A stretch of 64,000 nt of DNA from Alphaproteobacteria bacterium (GTDB lineage Bacteria > Pseudomonadota > Alphaproteobacteria > Acetobacterales > Acetobacteraceae): NCBI GenBank assembly GCA_016869735.1, contig VGDL01000006.1, positions 1-64,000 on the forward strand, read 5' to 3'. The position numbers and the translations under genes are program-made. The notes under the pieces were generated by a model, which searched no databases, had not been told where the DNA came from, and worked only from the letters and a program-made list of their open reading frames with translations. How positions within the stretch are numbered: position 1 is the stretch's first letter; each line of letters begins with the position of its first letter. This document shows positions 1 to 9,293 of the stretch, in pieces.

Positions 1-1125
1 CACCAAAGGACATGTCGGGCAGATCAGCGCATCAAACGGCGCGGTGCGCGGCGCGACACTCGCGATGATTCGCGCGCGGGCATTGACCAGGTCCACATAA
101 TCGGCGGCCGACATGCCTTCACCGCGCCGGATGCGCTTCAGGATGCGCGGGTCATAGCCATCGGCTTTTTCCGCAATCAGGTGGCGGTGCCAGGCCAAAG
201 CCTCACTGGCGGGAAAGCCGCCGGCGGCCGTCACTTGCGGAATTTCGGCCAATTCCGGCAGATCAATTTCAATGATGCGCGCACCGGCGAGTGCAAGTTT
301 GCGCAGTGCAGTTTCAAAAGCCGCAGCGACATGGCCATCCATGCCATCGGTCAGATAGGTGCCGCGCGGCAGGGCAAAGGTCAGGCTTTGCAGGGGCGGC
401 GGGGCAGGGGGTATGGGCGCTTCCTCACCTGCCATGAAGCCATCAATCAGCGCGCAATCCGCAACGCTGCGTGCCAAGGGGCCCGCAGAATCAAGCGAAG
501 ATGATAACGGCAGAATGCCCGTGATCGGCACGCGCTTCGCCGTGGGTTTCCAGCCGACAACGCCGCAAAGCGCTGCCGGGATGCGGCAGGAACCACCGGT
601 ATCCGTGCCAAGTCCGACAAAGCCCATGCCATCCGCCACCGCCACACCAGCGCCGGAAGAAGAACCACCTGGCAAGCGGCCCGTTGCGCGATCCCAGGGG
701 CTTTTCGGTGTGCCGTAATGCGGATTCACGCCAAGGCCGGAAAACGCGAATTCCACCATATTGGTGCGCCCCAGCACGACAAAACCGGCACGGCGCAGGC
801 GCTGCACGGTTGGTGCATCCAGCTTCGCGGGCGGACTTCCCTTCAGCACCACGGAACCGGAGCGCGAGGTGACACCCGCTTCGTTATACAAATCCTTCAC
901 GCTGATCGGGATACCGGCATAAGGGCTCGGCGCGTGCCCAGCCTTACGCAGCGTATCCATGGCACTGGCTGTGGCGCGGGCTGTGTCTCCATGCACTACC
1001 ATGAAGGCACGACTGCCCTCACCATTCGGATCAGCAATGCGCGCCAGGGCTTCCTCGACCAAGGCAACTGATGTGGTGCGCCCGGCAGCAAGCGCGGCGG
1101 CGGCTTCAAGAACGGTTTTGGGCAT
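1..1125 (-). CDS. Amidase signature family hydrolase (partial, C-terminus outside window)
   Basis: Probable amide hydrolase of the amidase signature family (GatA-like fold); the substrate cannot be told. The reading frame is open from an ATG at 1125 to the window edge, giving about 375 residues of a family normally 450-500 long. The Ser-cisSer-Lys triad is visible: Lys77 in SVKD, the glycine/serine-rich GGSSSG at 153-158 (cis-Ser155), and the nucleophile Ser179 in DTGGS, 24 residues later as the family requires. The ATG overlaps the dehydratase stop (TGATG), so the two are translationally coupled. Its place beside a sugar-acid dehydratase suggests a catabolic role such as opening an amide or lactam, but that is inference. 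The family is certain, the substrate unknown. Confidence 0.9.
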   Translation of the reverse strand, partial: MPKTVLEAAAALAAGRTTSVALVEEALARIADPNGEGSRAFMVVHGDTARATASAMDTLRKAGHAPSPYAGIPISVKDLYNEAGVTSRSGSVVLKGSPPAKLDAPTVQRLRRAGFVVLGRTNMVEFAFSGLGVNPHYGTPKSPWDRATGRLPGGSSSGAGVAVADGMGFVGLGTDTGGSCRIPAALCGVVGWKPTAKRVPITGILPLSSSLDSAGPLARSVADCALIDGFMAGEEAPIPPAPPPLQSLTFALPRGTYLTDGMDGHVAAAFETALRKLALAGARIIEIDLPELAEIPQVTAAGGFPASEALAWHRHLIAEKADGYDPRILKRIRRGEGMSAADYVDLVNARARIIASVAPRTAPFDALICPTCPLV

Positions 1126-2852
1126 CAGTAGATATCCGGCTCCGGCGTGGGTTGCTGGCCTTCCAGGAAAGCGAGGTCGCATCCCTCATCGGCCTGGGTG
1201 ACGTTATCCAAATACAGCGATGTCCAGCCCCGCGCATAGCGGCGCATGGGCGGCTTCCAGGCAGCGCGGCGGCGGGCCATTTCCGCTTCATCCACCAGCA
1301 AATCCAGCGTGCGATTGGCGACATCAAGACGGATCAAATCACCATTTTGCACAAAGGCCAGCGGCCCGCCCACATGGCTTTCCGGCGCCACATGCAGCAC
1401 ACAAGTGCCATAGGATGTGCCGGACATGCGCGCATCCGAAATGCGCACCATATCGCGCACACCTTGTTGCAACATCTTTTTGGGCAGCGGCAACATGCCC
1501 CATTCCGGCATGCCTGGCCCGCCTTGCGGCCCTGCCTGCTTCAGCACCAGCACTGAATCCGGGGTGACCGGCAGATCAGGATCATCCAGACGCTTTTTCA
1601 GATCGGCGTAATCCTCAAACACCACCGCGGGGCCGGTATGGTTCAAGAGGCGCGGTTCCGCGGCCGAGGTTTTGATCACCGCGCCGCGCGGCGCGAGCGA
1701 GCCCTTCACCACCGCAAGCCCACCTTCCGCCTGCAAGGGACGATCCAGCGGCAGGATGACATCCTCATCAAAAATCTCGGCGCCAGCGATATTCTCACCA
1801 AGCGTGTGCCCGGTGACCGTGCGCGCGGAAAGATCAAGAAAATCGCGAATGCGATGAAACAGCGCTTGCGCGCCGCCGGCATAGAAAAAATCCTCCATCA
1901 GTTTTTCGCCGGCATTGGGGCGCAGATTCGCAACCAGCGGCACGCGGCGCGACAGCGCATCAAAGCGTTCCAGATCCAGCGGCACGCCCGCGCGGCGGGC
2001 CATGGCGATCAGATGCGGGATGGCATTGGTAGAACCGCCAAAGGCCATGGTGGCCGTCACGGCGTTATCAATGCTGGCTTGGGTGATGATGGATTTTGGC
2101 GTCAAATCTTCCCAGACCATGTCCACAATCCGCTTGCCGGTTTCAGTCGCCATGCGCGGATGCGCGGAATCAGCGGCGGGGATGGAAGAAGCCCCTGGCA
2201 GCGTGAAGCCCATGGCTTCCACCGCCAGCATCATGGTGGCAGCCGTGCCTGCTGTCATGCAGGTGCCGAAGCTGCGCGCAATGCCGCCTTCCATATCTTT
2301 CCATTGCGCTTCGGTGATATTCCCGGCGCGCAATTCGGCGTGATATTTCCATACATCGCTGCCCGAACCCAAAGTCTTGCCGCGCCAATTGCCGCGCAGC
2401 ATGGGGCCGGCGGGCACGAAAATGCAGGGCAGGCCAGCGGTGATCGCTCCCATCATCAGGCCGGGCGGAGTCTTGTCGCAGCCGCCCAGCAGCACCAGCC
2501 CATCGCAAGGGTGGCTGCGGGCCAGTTCCTCCGTCTCCATCGCCAGCAGGTTGCGATAGAGCATGGATGTCGGCTTCTGGTATTGTTCCGTCACCGGATG
2601 CGCCGGCAATTCCACCGGAAAGCCGCCTGCCTGCCAGACGCCGCGCTTCACCTCCTCGGCCCGCGTGCGGAAATGGAAATGGCAAGGGCTGAGTTCCGAC
2701 CAGGTATTGATAATGCCAATCACCGGCTTGCCGCGGAAATCCGATTCTGAATAGCCCGCTTGCAGCATGCGGGACCGGTGCCCGAAGGCGCGGATATCCT
2801 CCACGCCGAACCAGCGGTGGCTGCGGAGTTCTTCGGGTTTCTTGCGCGGCAT
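1125..2852 (-). CDS. IlvD/Edd family dehydratase, sugar-acid (aldonate) type
   Basis: Iron-sulfur dehydratase of the IlvD/Edd family (575 aa), removing water from a polyhydroxy acid to give a 2-keto-3-deoxy acid. Cluster-ligand cysteines appear at Cys57 (SPCHFH), Cys125 (GGCDKT) and Cys198 (FGTCMT). Lys127 in the CDKT motif is the position of the carbamylated magnesium ligand. The extended C-terminal tail and the motifs resemble L-arabonate/D-xylonate dehydratases more than branched-chain IlvD. The ATG at 2852 follows an AAGGAAGG ribosome site. It is divergent from a TRAP-uronate dehydrogenase operon across 162 bases, so the likely substrate is a sugar acid brought in by that transporter. Dihydroxy-acid dehydratase of valine/isoleucine synthesis is the less likely alternative. 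Confidence 0.88.
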   Translation of the reverse strand: MPRKKPEELRSHRWFGVEDIRAFGHRSRMLQAGYSESDFRGKPVIGIINTWSELSPCHFHFRTRAEEVKRGVWQAGGFPVELPAHPVTEQYQKPTSMLYRNLLAMETEELARSHPCDGLVLLGGCDKTPPGLMMGAITAGLPCIFVPAGPMLRGNWRGKTLGSGSDVWKYHAELRAGNITEAQWKDMEGGIARSFGTCMTAGTAATMMLAVEAMGFTLPGASSIPAADSAHPRMATETGKRIVDMVWEDLTPKSIITQASIDNAVTATMAFGGSTNAIPHLIAMARRAGVPLDLERFDALSRRVPLVANLRPNAGEKLMEDFFYAGGAQALFHRIRDFLDLSARTVTGHTLGENIAGAEIFDEDVILPLDRPLQAEGGLAVVKGSLAPRGAVIKTSAAEPRLLNHTGPAVVFEDYADLKKRLDDPDLPVTPDSVLVLKQAGPQGGPGMPEWGMLPLPKKMLQQGVRDMVRISDARMSGTSYGTCVLHVAPESHVGGPLAFVQNGDLIRLDVANRTLDLLVDEAEMARRRAAWKPPMRRYARGWTSLYLDNVTQADEGCDLAFLEGQQPTPEPDIY

Positions 2853-3014
2853 GGGGGCCTTCCTTCGCTTCCTTTGACCCTATCCTGCCATCCTGCGCTG
2901 CCCTTGGCCATTCCTTGGCCGGTTTTGCATTGACGGACGCGCGCCCATACCGTCAGGATCAGTCATTCAAACCGAAGAACAGGGCGGCAGGACCGCCCGG
3001 CTGGAGGAAACATC

Positions 3015-4016
3015 ATGTCCTTGCTTTCAAAACCCCGTCGCGGTGGCATGCTTGGCGCTGTCGCCGCTGCAGCGCTTTCCCTGATGGCTTTCGCACCTGC
3101 CCAGGTTTCGGCGCAGGAATGGCGCGGCTGGAATATCCATGCGGCGGATTACCCGAATGGTCGCGGCATGGACCGCTTTGCGGAGCTGGTCGGCCAGCGC
3201 ACCAACAACCGCATTCGTATGCGCACCTTCCATTCCGCACAGCTTGGCCAGCAGGATGAGGCCATTCAGCAGATGCGCTTGGGAACGATTGATTTCGCCA
3301 ATTTCAATCTCTCGCCGTTGAACAACCTCGCACCTTCCACCGCGATCCTGACGCTGCCCTTCCTGTTCCGGGATGTTGGCCATAGCCACCGCGCAGTGGA
3401 TGGCGCGATTGGTGAAGATATCGCGCGCGATCTGGAAGCGATCGGCATCGTCACCCTTGCCTGGTATGATGCGGGTGCGCGGAGCCTTTACACGACCCGC
3501 CCGGTGCGTACACCAGCCGATGTGCGCGGCATGAAAATCCGTGTACAGACCTCCGATCTTTGGATTGATATCATGCGCGCCATGGGTGCCAACCCAACGC
3601 CGCTGCCCTTTGGCGAGGTTTTCACCAGCCTGCAATCCGGCGTGATTGATGGCGCGGAAAACAACTGGCCATCTTATGAAAGCACGCGGCATTTCGAAGT
3701 CGCAAAATTCTATACCACGACAGAACATTCCAACGTGCCGGAAGTGCTGGCCATCAGCCGGCAGCGCTGGCAGCGGTTGAGCGAGGCGGATCGCGCCATC
3801 CTGCGCGATGCAGCGCGTGAGAGTGCGGCGCTGCAACGCCAGCTTTGGGCGGAACGTGAAAAATCATCCCGTGATCGCGTGATTGCCGGCGGCGCGACGG
3901 TGATCGAAATCGCAGATCGTGGTCCGTGGCAGGCGTTGATGGAACCGGTCTATGCAAAATATGCCGCTGCCCCGCGTATGGCGGATTTGCTGAAGCGCAT
4001 TCGGGAAACACGGTGA
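3015..4016 (+). CDS. TRAP transporter substrate-binding protein, DctP family
   Basis: Periplasmic receptor of a TRAP transporter for an organic or sugar acid (333 aa). A signal peptide occupies about residues 1-33, with a hydrophobic AAAALSLMAFAP core and a cleavage-like VSA-QE. The family features are the central GMKIRVQTSDLW segment, whose Arg normally contacts the ligand carboxylate, and the SGVIDGAENNW motif. A strong GGAGG site precedes the ATG. The gene for the small membrane subunit starts inside its stop codon (GTGA), and the large subunit, uronate dehydrogenase and an epimerase follow, so the ligand is probably a uronate or related sugar acid. Confidence 0.93.
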   Translation: MSLLSKPRRGGMLGAVAAAALSLMAFAPAQVSAQEWRGWNIHAADYPNGRGMDRFAELVGQRTNNRIRMRTFHSAQLGQQDEAIQQMRLGTIDFANFNLSPLNNLAPSTAILTLPFLFRDVGHSHRAVDGAIGEDIARDLEAIGIVTLAWYDAGARSLYTTRPVRTPADVRGMKIRVQTSDLWIDIMRAMGANPTPLPFGEVFTSLQSGVIDGAENNWPSYESTRHFEVAKFYTTTEHSNVPEVLAISRQRWQRLSEADRAILRDAARESAALQRQLWAEREKSSRDRVIAGGATVIEIADRGPWQALMEPVYAKYAAAPRMADLLKRIRETR

Positions 4017-4573
4017 ATTTGGGTGAAACACAGCGGCGCGGCGATTTGCCCGCGCCGCTTGCCGCCTTTTCCCGCATTCTGGATTTGCTGGCGCGCCTGA
4101 CCATTGGGCTGGCCGGCACGGCTTTGGTCGCGCTGGTGGTCATGATGGGTTGGCTGGTTTTTGGCCGCTATGTGCTGAATGACACGCCAACCTGGATTGA
4201 ACGCGGTGCGACACTCGCCATTCTGTGCATCGCCATGCCAGTGGCGGCAGTGGGTGTGCGGGAACGCTTTCATCTCTCGGTGCTTGGCTTGCGCGAAGCC
4301 CTGCCGGGTGCGGCGCAGCGCTGGATTGCGCTTGGCTGTGATGCGTTGGTGGGCTTGTTTGGCCTTGGCATGGCGATTTGGTCTTGGGAATTAGTGGAAA
4401 TGGTGCGAAATTTCCGCATCCCCCTACTCGGCATCAGCCAGGGTTGGACTTATGCGCCGATGGTAGTGGGTGGCGCGCTGATGGCCCTTTTCGCGGTTGA
4501 ACAGGTGCTGCGCGATATCTTCGTGCCAGACGCACCGGAAAAGCGCGGCCCTGCCGCCGCCTTTTTGGAATAG
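4013..4573 (+). CDS. TRAP transporter small permease, DctQ family
   Basis: Small membrane subunit of the TRAP transporter (186 aa, four predicted membrane helices). It bridges the binding protein and the large permease in the inner membrane. The GTG at 4013 is chosen as start because it overlaps the upstream stop (GTGA) and begins just before the first helix. An upstream ATG at 3926 lies inside the DctP gene and would add residues without family character. A DctQ-like WIERGA motif follows helix 1 and an RERFHLS loop follows helix 2. Four bases separate it from dctM. Confidence 0.9.
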   Translation: MNLGETQRRGDLPAPLAAFSRILDLLARLTIGLAGTALVALVVMMGWLVFGRYVLNDTPTWIERGATLAILCIAMPVAAVGVRERFHLSVLGLREALPGAAQRWIALGCDALVGLFGLGMAIWSWELVEMVRNFRIPLLGISQGWTYAPMVVGGALMALFAVEQVLRDIFVPDAPEKRGPAAAFLE

Positions 4574-4577
4574 GCCG

Positions 4578-5876
4578 ATGGAACCAGGGCTTTTTCTGAT
4601 TTTTGCGGTTTTCGCCTTGGGCGTTGTGGCCGGCGTGCCAGTCGCTTTCTGTCTGGGCATCGCTGCTGTTGTGGGCTTCATCTATGAAGGGCTGAACCCC
4701 GCCGTCGCCTTCCAGCAAATGGCGAGCGGCATGAGCATCTTTTCTTTGCTTGCGATTCCCTTCTTCATTTTCGCCGGTGAGATCATGCTCCATGGCGGCA
4801 TTGCGCGGCGCCTGGTTGCGCTGGCTTCCGCCTGTGTGGGCTGGATGCGCGGCGGCCTTGGGATGGTGGATGTTTCAACCTCCATGCTGTTTGGTGGGAT
4901 CTCGGGTTCGGCGGTGGCGGATACCTCGGCCACCGGTACCATCTTGATCCCGGCGATGAAGGCCAAGGGTTATGGCGTGGATTACGCAGTATCGCTCACC
5001 GTCACCAGCAGTATTGCGGGCATTCTGATCCCGCCCAGCCATAATATGATTCTCTATTCGCTAGCGGCGGGTGGTGGCATTTCCGTGAGCGCGCTGTTCA
5101 TCGCCGGCATTGTCCCCGGCCTTACCATGTGCCTTTTCCTGGGTATTGCTGCTTATGTCATGGCGGTGCGGCGTGGCTATCCTTCCGAAGGTTGGGCCGG
5201 GTTTCGGCAGTTGTTCTGGACTTTTGTCGATGCCTTGCCGGGACTGCTCACCGCGGTAATCATTCTGGGCGGTGTGCTGTCGGGTGTGTTTACTGTGACG
5301 GAAAGTGCTGCCTTCGGCGCGATCTGGGCGCTAATGGTGACCTTGCTTGTTTATCGGAATCTTTCCTGGCCGGATTTCTTGATTGCAGTAAAGGCCAGCG
5401 TGCGCACCACATCGGTCGTGTTTCTGCTGGTCGGCACGGCAACCGCTTTTGCCTGGCTGCTCGCCATGTATCGCCTGCCGGAATTGCTGACGGAAGGCAT
5501 GCTTGCCATCAGCGCCAATCCTATTGTCATCCTGCTGCTGATCAATGTGTGTTTGCTGCTGCTGGGCTGCGTGATGGATATGGCGGCGCTGATCCTGATC
5601 ACGACACCCATCTTCCTGCCAGTAGTTACCGCCATTGGCGTTGACCCCGTGCAATTCGGCATGGTGATGATGATGAATCTCGGCCTTGGGCTCACCACGC
5701 CACCGGTTGGGGCGGTGCTTTTTGTTGGATGCGCGATTGGGCGCATAAAGATTGAACATGTCATGCGCACCATTTGGCCCTTTTATGGCGCCATTCTGCT
5801 TGCGCTTATTCTCACCACCTATTGGCCGGCAGTATCGCTGACGCTGCCGCGCCTGCTGCTTGGCTATGGAGGCTAA
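4578..5876 (+). CDS. TRAP transporter large permease, DctM family
   Basis: Large membrane subunit of the TRAP transporter (432 aa, about 12 helices), the sodium-driven transport channel. The ATG at 4578 is preferred because the protein then starts directly with a hydrophobic helix; the frame is open further upstream inside dctQ. Family motifs include FGGISGSAVADTSATG and the IPPSHNMILY segment, matching the DctM substrate and sodium site region. Uronate dehydrogenase begins three bases after its stop. This completes a DctPQM set in one operon. Confidence 0.93.
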   Translation: MEPGLFLIFAVFALGVVAGVPVAFCLGIAAVVGFIYEGLNPAVAFQQMASGMSIFSLLAIPFFIFAGEIMLHGGIARRLVALASACVGWMRGGLGMVDVSTSMLFGGISGSAVADTSATGTILIPAMKAKGYGVDYAVSLTVTSSIAGILIPPSHNMILYSLAAGGGISVSALFIAGIVPGLTMCLFLGIAAYVMAVRRGYPSEGWAGFRQLFWTFVDALPGLLTAVIILGGVLSGVFTVTESAAFGAIWALMVTLLVYRNLSWPDFLIAVKASVRTTSVVFLLVGTATAFAWLLAMYRLPELLTEGMLAISANPIVILLLINVCLLLLGCVMDMAALILITTPIFLPVVTAIGVDPVQFGMVMMMNLGLGLTTPPVGAVLFVGCAIGRIKIEHVMRTIWPFYGAILLALILTTYWPAVSLTLPRLLLGYGG

Positions 5877-5879
5877 GGC

Positions 5880-6719
5880 ATGACCGCGCCCGCAAAACCC
5901 GTGCTGCTGACTGGCGCTTCTGGCGCGCTAGGCCGGTACCTTACGCAAAGCCTGGGTGCGCTTGGCTGGGCCTTGCGCCTGACCGACATCGCGCCCTTTC
6001 CCGACCCGCTGCCGCCATCGGCGCGTTTTGTGCAGGCGGATTTGAATGATGGTGTCGCGCTGCTCCGCCAAGCGGAAGGCTGCGGTGCCATTCTGCATTT
6101 CGGTGGCGTGAGTGTTGAACGCCCTTTTGAGGAAATTCTCGGCCCCAATCTGCGCGGGCTTTATCATGTGTATGAAGCAGCGCGGCGCGAAGGCGCGCGG
6201 GTGATCTTTGCCAGTTCCAATCACACGATCGGCTTTCACGAACGCCCGCGCGGCAATGATCCGAAGCTGGATGCGGATTGTGCCTTTCGCCCCGATGGCT
6301 ATTACGGAATCTCCAAGGTCTATGGCGAAATGATGGGGCGGATGTATTGGGATAAGCATGGGGTTGAAAACATCAATCTTCGCATCGGTTCTTGCCAGCC
6401 AAAGCCGCTTGATCAGCGCATGCTGTCCACCTGGTTGTCTTATCCAGACCTTACGCGCTTGATTGAATGTTGTGTGCTGGCCGAAAAGGTGGGCCATGCG
6501 GTGATTTGGGGCCAATCCAATAACCCGACTGGCTATTGGGGAGAGGATCATCGCGCGCGCATCGGCTGGGCGCCGCAGGATAATGCCGAAGCCTGGCGGA
6601 CGGAACTTGAAGGAATCACGTCCGATCCCGTTTCAGAACGCTATCAGGGCGGCGCCTATACTGCGATTGAATATTCGCGCAGCGCGCCTTCTCCACGGGA
6701 TCACTTCGCGCCGGAATGA
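5880..6719 (+). CDS. udh: Uronate dehydrogenase (NAD-dependent, SDR/epimerase fold)
   Basis: Oxidises D-galacturonate or D-glucuronate to the aldaro-lactone with NAD+, the first step of oxidative uronate breakdown (279 aa; family members are about 265). The Rossmann motif GASGALG is at 12-18, the active-site ASSNHTIG at 111-118 with its serine, and YGISK at 142-146 carries the catalytic Tyr142 and Lys146. The segments HFGGVSVERPFEEIL, LRIGSC and RMLSTW match the Agrobacterium enzyme as I know it, including the conserved Arg/Ser lactone-binding positions. It overlaps the epimerase start by four bases (ATGA). Placement after a TRAP transporter supports uronate uptake and oxidation. Confidence 0.88.
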   Translation: MTAPAKPVLLTGASGALGRYLTQSLGALGWALRLTDIAPFPDPLPPSARFVQADLNDGVALLRQAEGCGAILHFGGVSVERPFEEILGPNLRGLYHVYEAARREGARVIFASSNHTIGFHERPRGNDPKLDADCAFRPDGYYGISKVYGEMMGRMYWDKHGVENINLRIGSCQPKPLDQRMLSTWLSYPDLTRLIECCVLAEKVGHAVIWGQSNNPTGYWGEDHRARIGWAPQDNAEAWRTELEGITSDPVSERYQGGAYTAIEYSRSAPSPRDHFAPE

Positions 6720-7537
6720 AACTGCAACACGGTGATTGGCAGGCGTTGATCTGCCCAGAACAGGGCGCTGCGTTTGCAAGCCTGCAATGGTGCGGGCGTG
6801 ATGTTCTGGTCCCAACGCCTGAAGGCGCGCACCATCCCGGTGCCCATGGCGCTTTTTGGATGCTGCCCTGGGCCAATCGACTGGATGGAGGGCGCATTGC
6901 AGGTCATTCCATGCCTATCAATCGCGCAGCGGAAGGCACAGCCATTCACGGCTTGGCGCGTGATATGGCTTGGGAAGTTGTAAGCGCCGCCCCGGATCAT
7001 GTCGCTCTGCGGCAACGCCTTACCTTCGCGCCTTTTGATTATGCGGCGCGGCTTGCGGTTTCACTTGATGCAGATGGTCTGCTGATGGAAATGATTCTCC
7101 GCCATGAAGGAACCGCGCCTGCGCCTTATGGTATGGGCTGGCACCCTTGGTTCATGCGCGGTTCTGACACGTCACTGCATCTAAAAACCAAAGAACGCGC
7201 CAAGCATGATGCGCGCGGTCTGCCGCAAAGCCTCACGCCTTGTGCTGGCATTGCGGCGAATGAAGCTGGCCTGATTGGTCTGGATAACTTCTTCGCCGGT
7301 TGGGATGGCGTGGCGCGACTGACAACCCCCGCCGGGCGCATCACGCTCACGGCCAGGGGTGATTTTGCTATGGGCGTGCAGGTCTATGCGCCGCCCGCCC
7401 AGCCTGTGATCTGCGTCGAACCCGTGAGCCACATGCCAGATGCACCCAATCGCCCGGCGCTGGCCGCCGTCGCGCCGATGCGCTTACTGGCGCAGGGTCA
7501 ATCCCTCCAGGGCGGCATCCGCCTGAACGCCGCCTGA
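6716..7537 (+). CDS. Aldose 1-epimerase family protein
   Basis: GalM-like mutarotase (273 aa) that likely interconverts sugar or uronate anomers so that the preferred anomer reaches uronate dehydrogenase. Visible family features are the early PTPEGAHHPGAHGAF substrate-entry segment, a central HGLAR region with the conserved His, GMGWHPWF, and the C-terminal VCVEP-type segment (VICVEPVSHMP) with the catalytic Glu. It is translationally coupled to udh (ATGA). Its length fits the shorter bacterial galactose-mutarotase-like group. Confidence 0.85.
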   Translation: MKLQHGDWQALICPEQGAAFASLQWCGRDVLVPTPEGAHHPGAHGAFWMLPWANRLDGGRIAGHSMPINRAAEGTAIHGLARDMAWEVVSAAPDHVALRQRLTFAPFDYAARLAVSLDADGLLMEMILRHEGTAPAPYGMGWHPWFMRGSDTSLHLKTKERAKHDARGLPQSLTPCAGIAANEAGLIGLDNFFAGWDGVARLTTPAGRITLTARGDFAMGVQVYAPPAQPVICVEPVSHMPDAPNRPALAAVAPMRLLAQGQSLQGGIRLNAA

Positions 7538-7601
7538 TCTGGCCTTGCCGCGCGCCGCGTGGCAATAGCTTGCTGCATTGCAGCGTAACCGGACCATACC
7601 C

Positions 7602-8192
7602 ATGCCGCTTTCCGAACCCGCCGAGCGTAACCTGCTTCATCTGCGCGACATCCAGTTGCGCGGCTATCAGCGCAAGGATGGGCTTTTCGATATCGAAGCC
7701 CATTTGGTGGACACAAAAAGCTACGGCTTCAACAATGAAGGCCGAGGCTGGATCGAACCCGGTGAGGCTTTGCATGGCATGTGGATTCGCATGACCATCA
7801 CTGAGGATTTTGAGGTTCTGTCCTGCGAAGCGGCATCCGATTTCACGCCCTATGATGTCTGCCCGGCTGCTGCGCCGAATTTCGCGCGCCTTGCGGGCCT
7901 TAAGATCGGGCCTGGCTTTGTGCGCGCGGTGAATGAACGCGTCGGCGGCATCCATGGCTGCACACATTTGCGCGAAGTGATCGGCCAGATGGGCACGGTT
8001 GCCTTCCAAACGCTCTATCCCGTGCGCCGCCAGCGTGAACGCGAACAGGCCGAAGGCCGCCGCGCCGCCGGTGAGGCGGTGGATGAGAAGAAAGTAAGGC
8101 CAGCCCTGATCGGTACGTGCATTGCCTATGCGCCAGACAGCCCAGTCGTGAAGCAGCGCTGGCCTTGGTATGAGCCGGAGAAAGCGGAATAA
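7602..8192 (+). CDS. DUF2889 family protein of unknown function
   Basis: A 196-residue soluble protein matching the DUF2889 family as I know it: an N-terminal R-x-DGLFDIEAHLVDTK segment, HGMWIRMTI, a central D-x-TPYDVC, and GGIHGCTHLRE near residue 130 with conserved Cys and His. No biochemical role is established for the family. The ATG at 7602 (MPLSEPAER) is preferred over a start 24 bases upstream. It follows the epimerase by 64 bases on the same strand and could be the operon's last gene, though many DUF2889 genes sit elsewhere. The conserved Cys/His residues hint at metal or cofactor binding, which is inference. Confidence 0.75.
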   Translation: MPLSEPAERNLLHLRDIQLRGYQRKDGLFDIEAHLVDTKSYGFNNEGRGWIEPGEALHGMWIRMTITEDFEVLSCEAASDFTPYDVCPAAAPNFARLAGLKIGPGFVRAVNERVGGIHGCTHLREVIGQMGTVAFQTLYPVRRQREREQAEGRRAAGEAVDEKKVRPALIGTCIAYAPDSPVVKQRWPWYEPEKAE

Positions 8193-8195
8193 CGC

Positions 8196-9164
8196 CTATT
8201 CAGCAGTCGCGCCTGAAGCGCGGATAATTGGAATCCATAGCGCCAATTGCTGGTCCCAGAAGCTGGCCAATTCCGCTGCGCTTGTGCCGAGCGGGTTGAC
8301 GCCAACATCTACCAGCCTTTGGCGAATGGCCGGTTCCGCCACAGCATCGCGTGCGGCGCGTTCCAGCCGCGCCACAATGGAGTTCGGCGTGCCCTGCGGC
8401 GCAAATACTGCGTGCCAATTATAGCTTTCATAGCCTGGCAGGCCGGCTTCTTCGGCGGTTGGTACATCAGGCAGGGTTGGGTTGCGCTGGCGCGTGCCCA
8501 TGGCAAGCGCCCGCAATTGGCCCGCGCGCACCTGCGGGATCACGGAAGGCAGCGTGTCCACCATCATATCAATGCGCCCGGCCAAAAGATCGCTCATCGC
8601 AGGGCCCGATCCGCGATAGGGCACATGCAGCATCTCAGCGCCCGCCATACTCGCCAGCATATGCGCGGACAGATGCACAATCGTGCCCGCACCGGAACTC
8701 GCATAGCTGTATTTGCCGGGATTGGCCCGGATCAGCGCAAGAAATTCGGCCAGATTGGTGGCCGCCAGGCGCGGATTGATGATGACAATATTCGGCACCG
8801 TGCCCACCAACGATACGGGGATGAAGGCGCGCCGCACATCAAAGGACAGGTTGCGATAAAGCCCTGCATTCAGCACGGCCGAGGACATGGAATGAAAGGC
8901 GATCGTGTAACCATCCGCCGGCGCCGCCAGCACCGCTTCAGAACCAATCACACCGCCGCTGCCACCACGATTTTCAACCGCGATCGTCTGGCCAAGTTTT
9001 TCCGACATGCCCTGTGCTGCGATTCGCGCCACCAAATCGGCTGAACCGCCTGCGGCAAAGGGCACGATCATGCGAATGGGCCGCGCGGGATAAGCCTCCG
9101 GCGCGTTCTGCCCCAAGGCGGGTGTGGCCATCAGTAGGCAAAGCAGGGCAAGCAGGCGGATCAT
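8196..9164 (-). CDS. Tripartite tricarboxylate transporter binding protein, Bug/TctC family (1 of 6)
   Basis: Secreted periplasmic solute receptor (322 aa) of the Bug family, which bind carboxylates, amides or aromatics with high affinity. It has an N-terminal signal peptide (about 1-19, ending ALG-Q), the first-strand motif YPARPIRMIVPFAAGGSAD and the HVPYRGSGPAMSDLLAGRIDMM segment typical of TctC proteins. No TctA or TctB membrane genes lie nearby, so it must share distant membrane subunits or act as a sensor. It ends three bases from the convergent DUF2889 gene and is divergent from the decarboxylase gene at 9294. Confidence 0.93.
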   Translation of the reverse strand: MIRLLALLCLLMATPALGQNAPEAYPARPIRMIVPFAAGGSADLVARIAAQGMSEKLGQTIAVENRGGSGGVIGSEAVLAAPADGYTIAFHSMSSAVLNAGLYRNLSFDVRRAFIPVSLVGTVPNIVIINPRLAATNLAEFLALIRANPGKYSYASSGAGTIVHLSAHMLASMAGAEMLHVPYRGSGPAMSDLLAGRIDMMVDTLPSVIPQVRAGQLRALAMGTRQRNPTLPDVPTAEEAGLPGYESYNWHAVFAPQGTPNSIVARLERAARDAVAEPAIRQRLVDVGVNPLGTSAAELASFWDQQLALWIPIIRASGATAE

Positions 9165-9293
9165 GGCGAGCGTTCCCTCGTGGGTGTTTCGCGCAAGACT
9201 AAACGGCCCTGGGGGCCGCGCAACCCGCCCCCGGTTGACCGCATGGCGGCATCACGCCAGCCTGCGCCATCCAATCCATGAAGGAGCGTAATT

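Noticed and set aside
1638-2750. 370-codon open frame antisense to the dehydratase
   Set aside because: High-GC shadow of the IlvD/Edd gene; its product is rich in Arg, His and Gln and has no family features.
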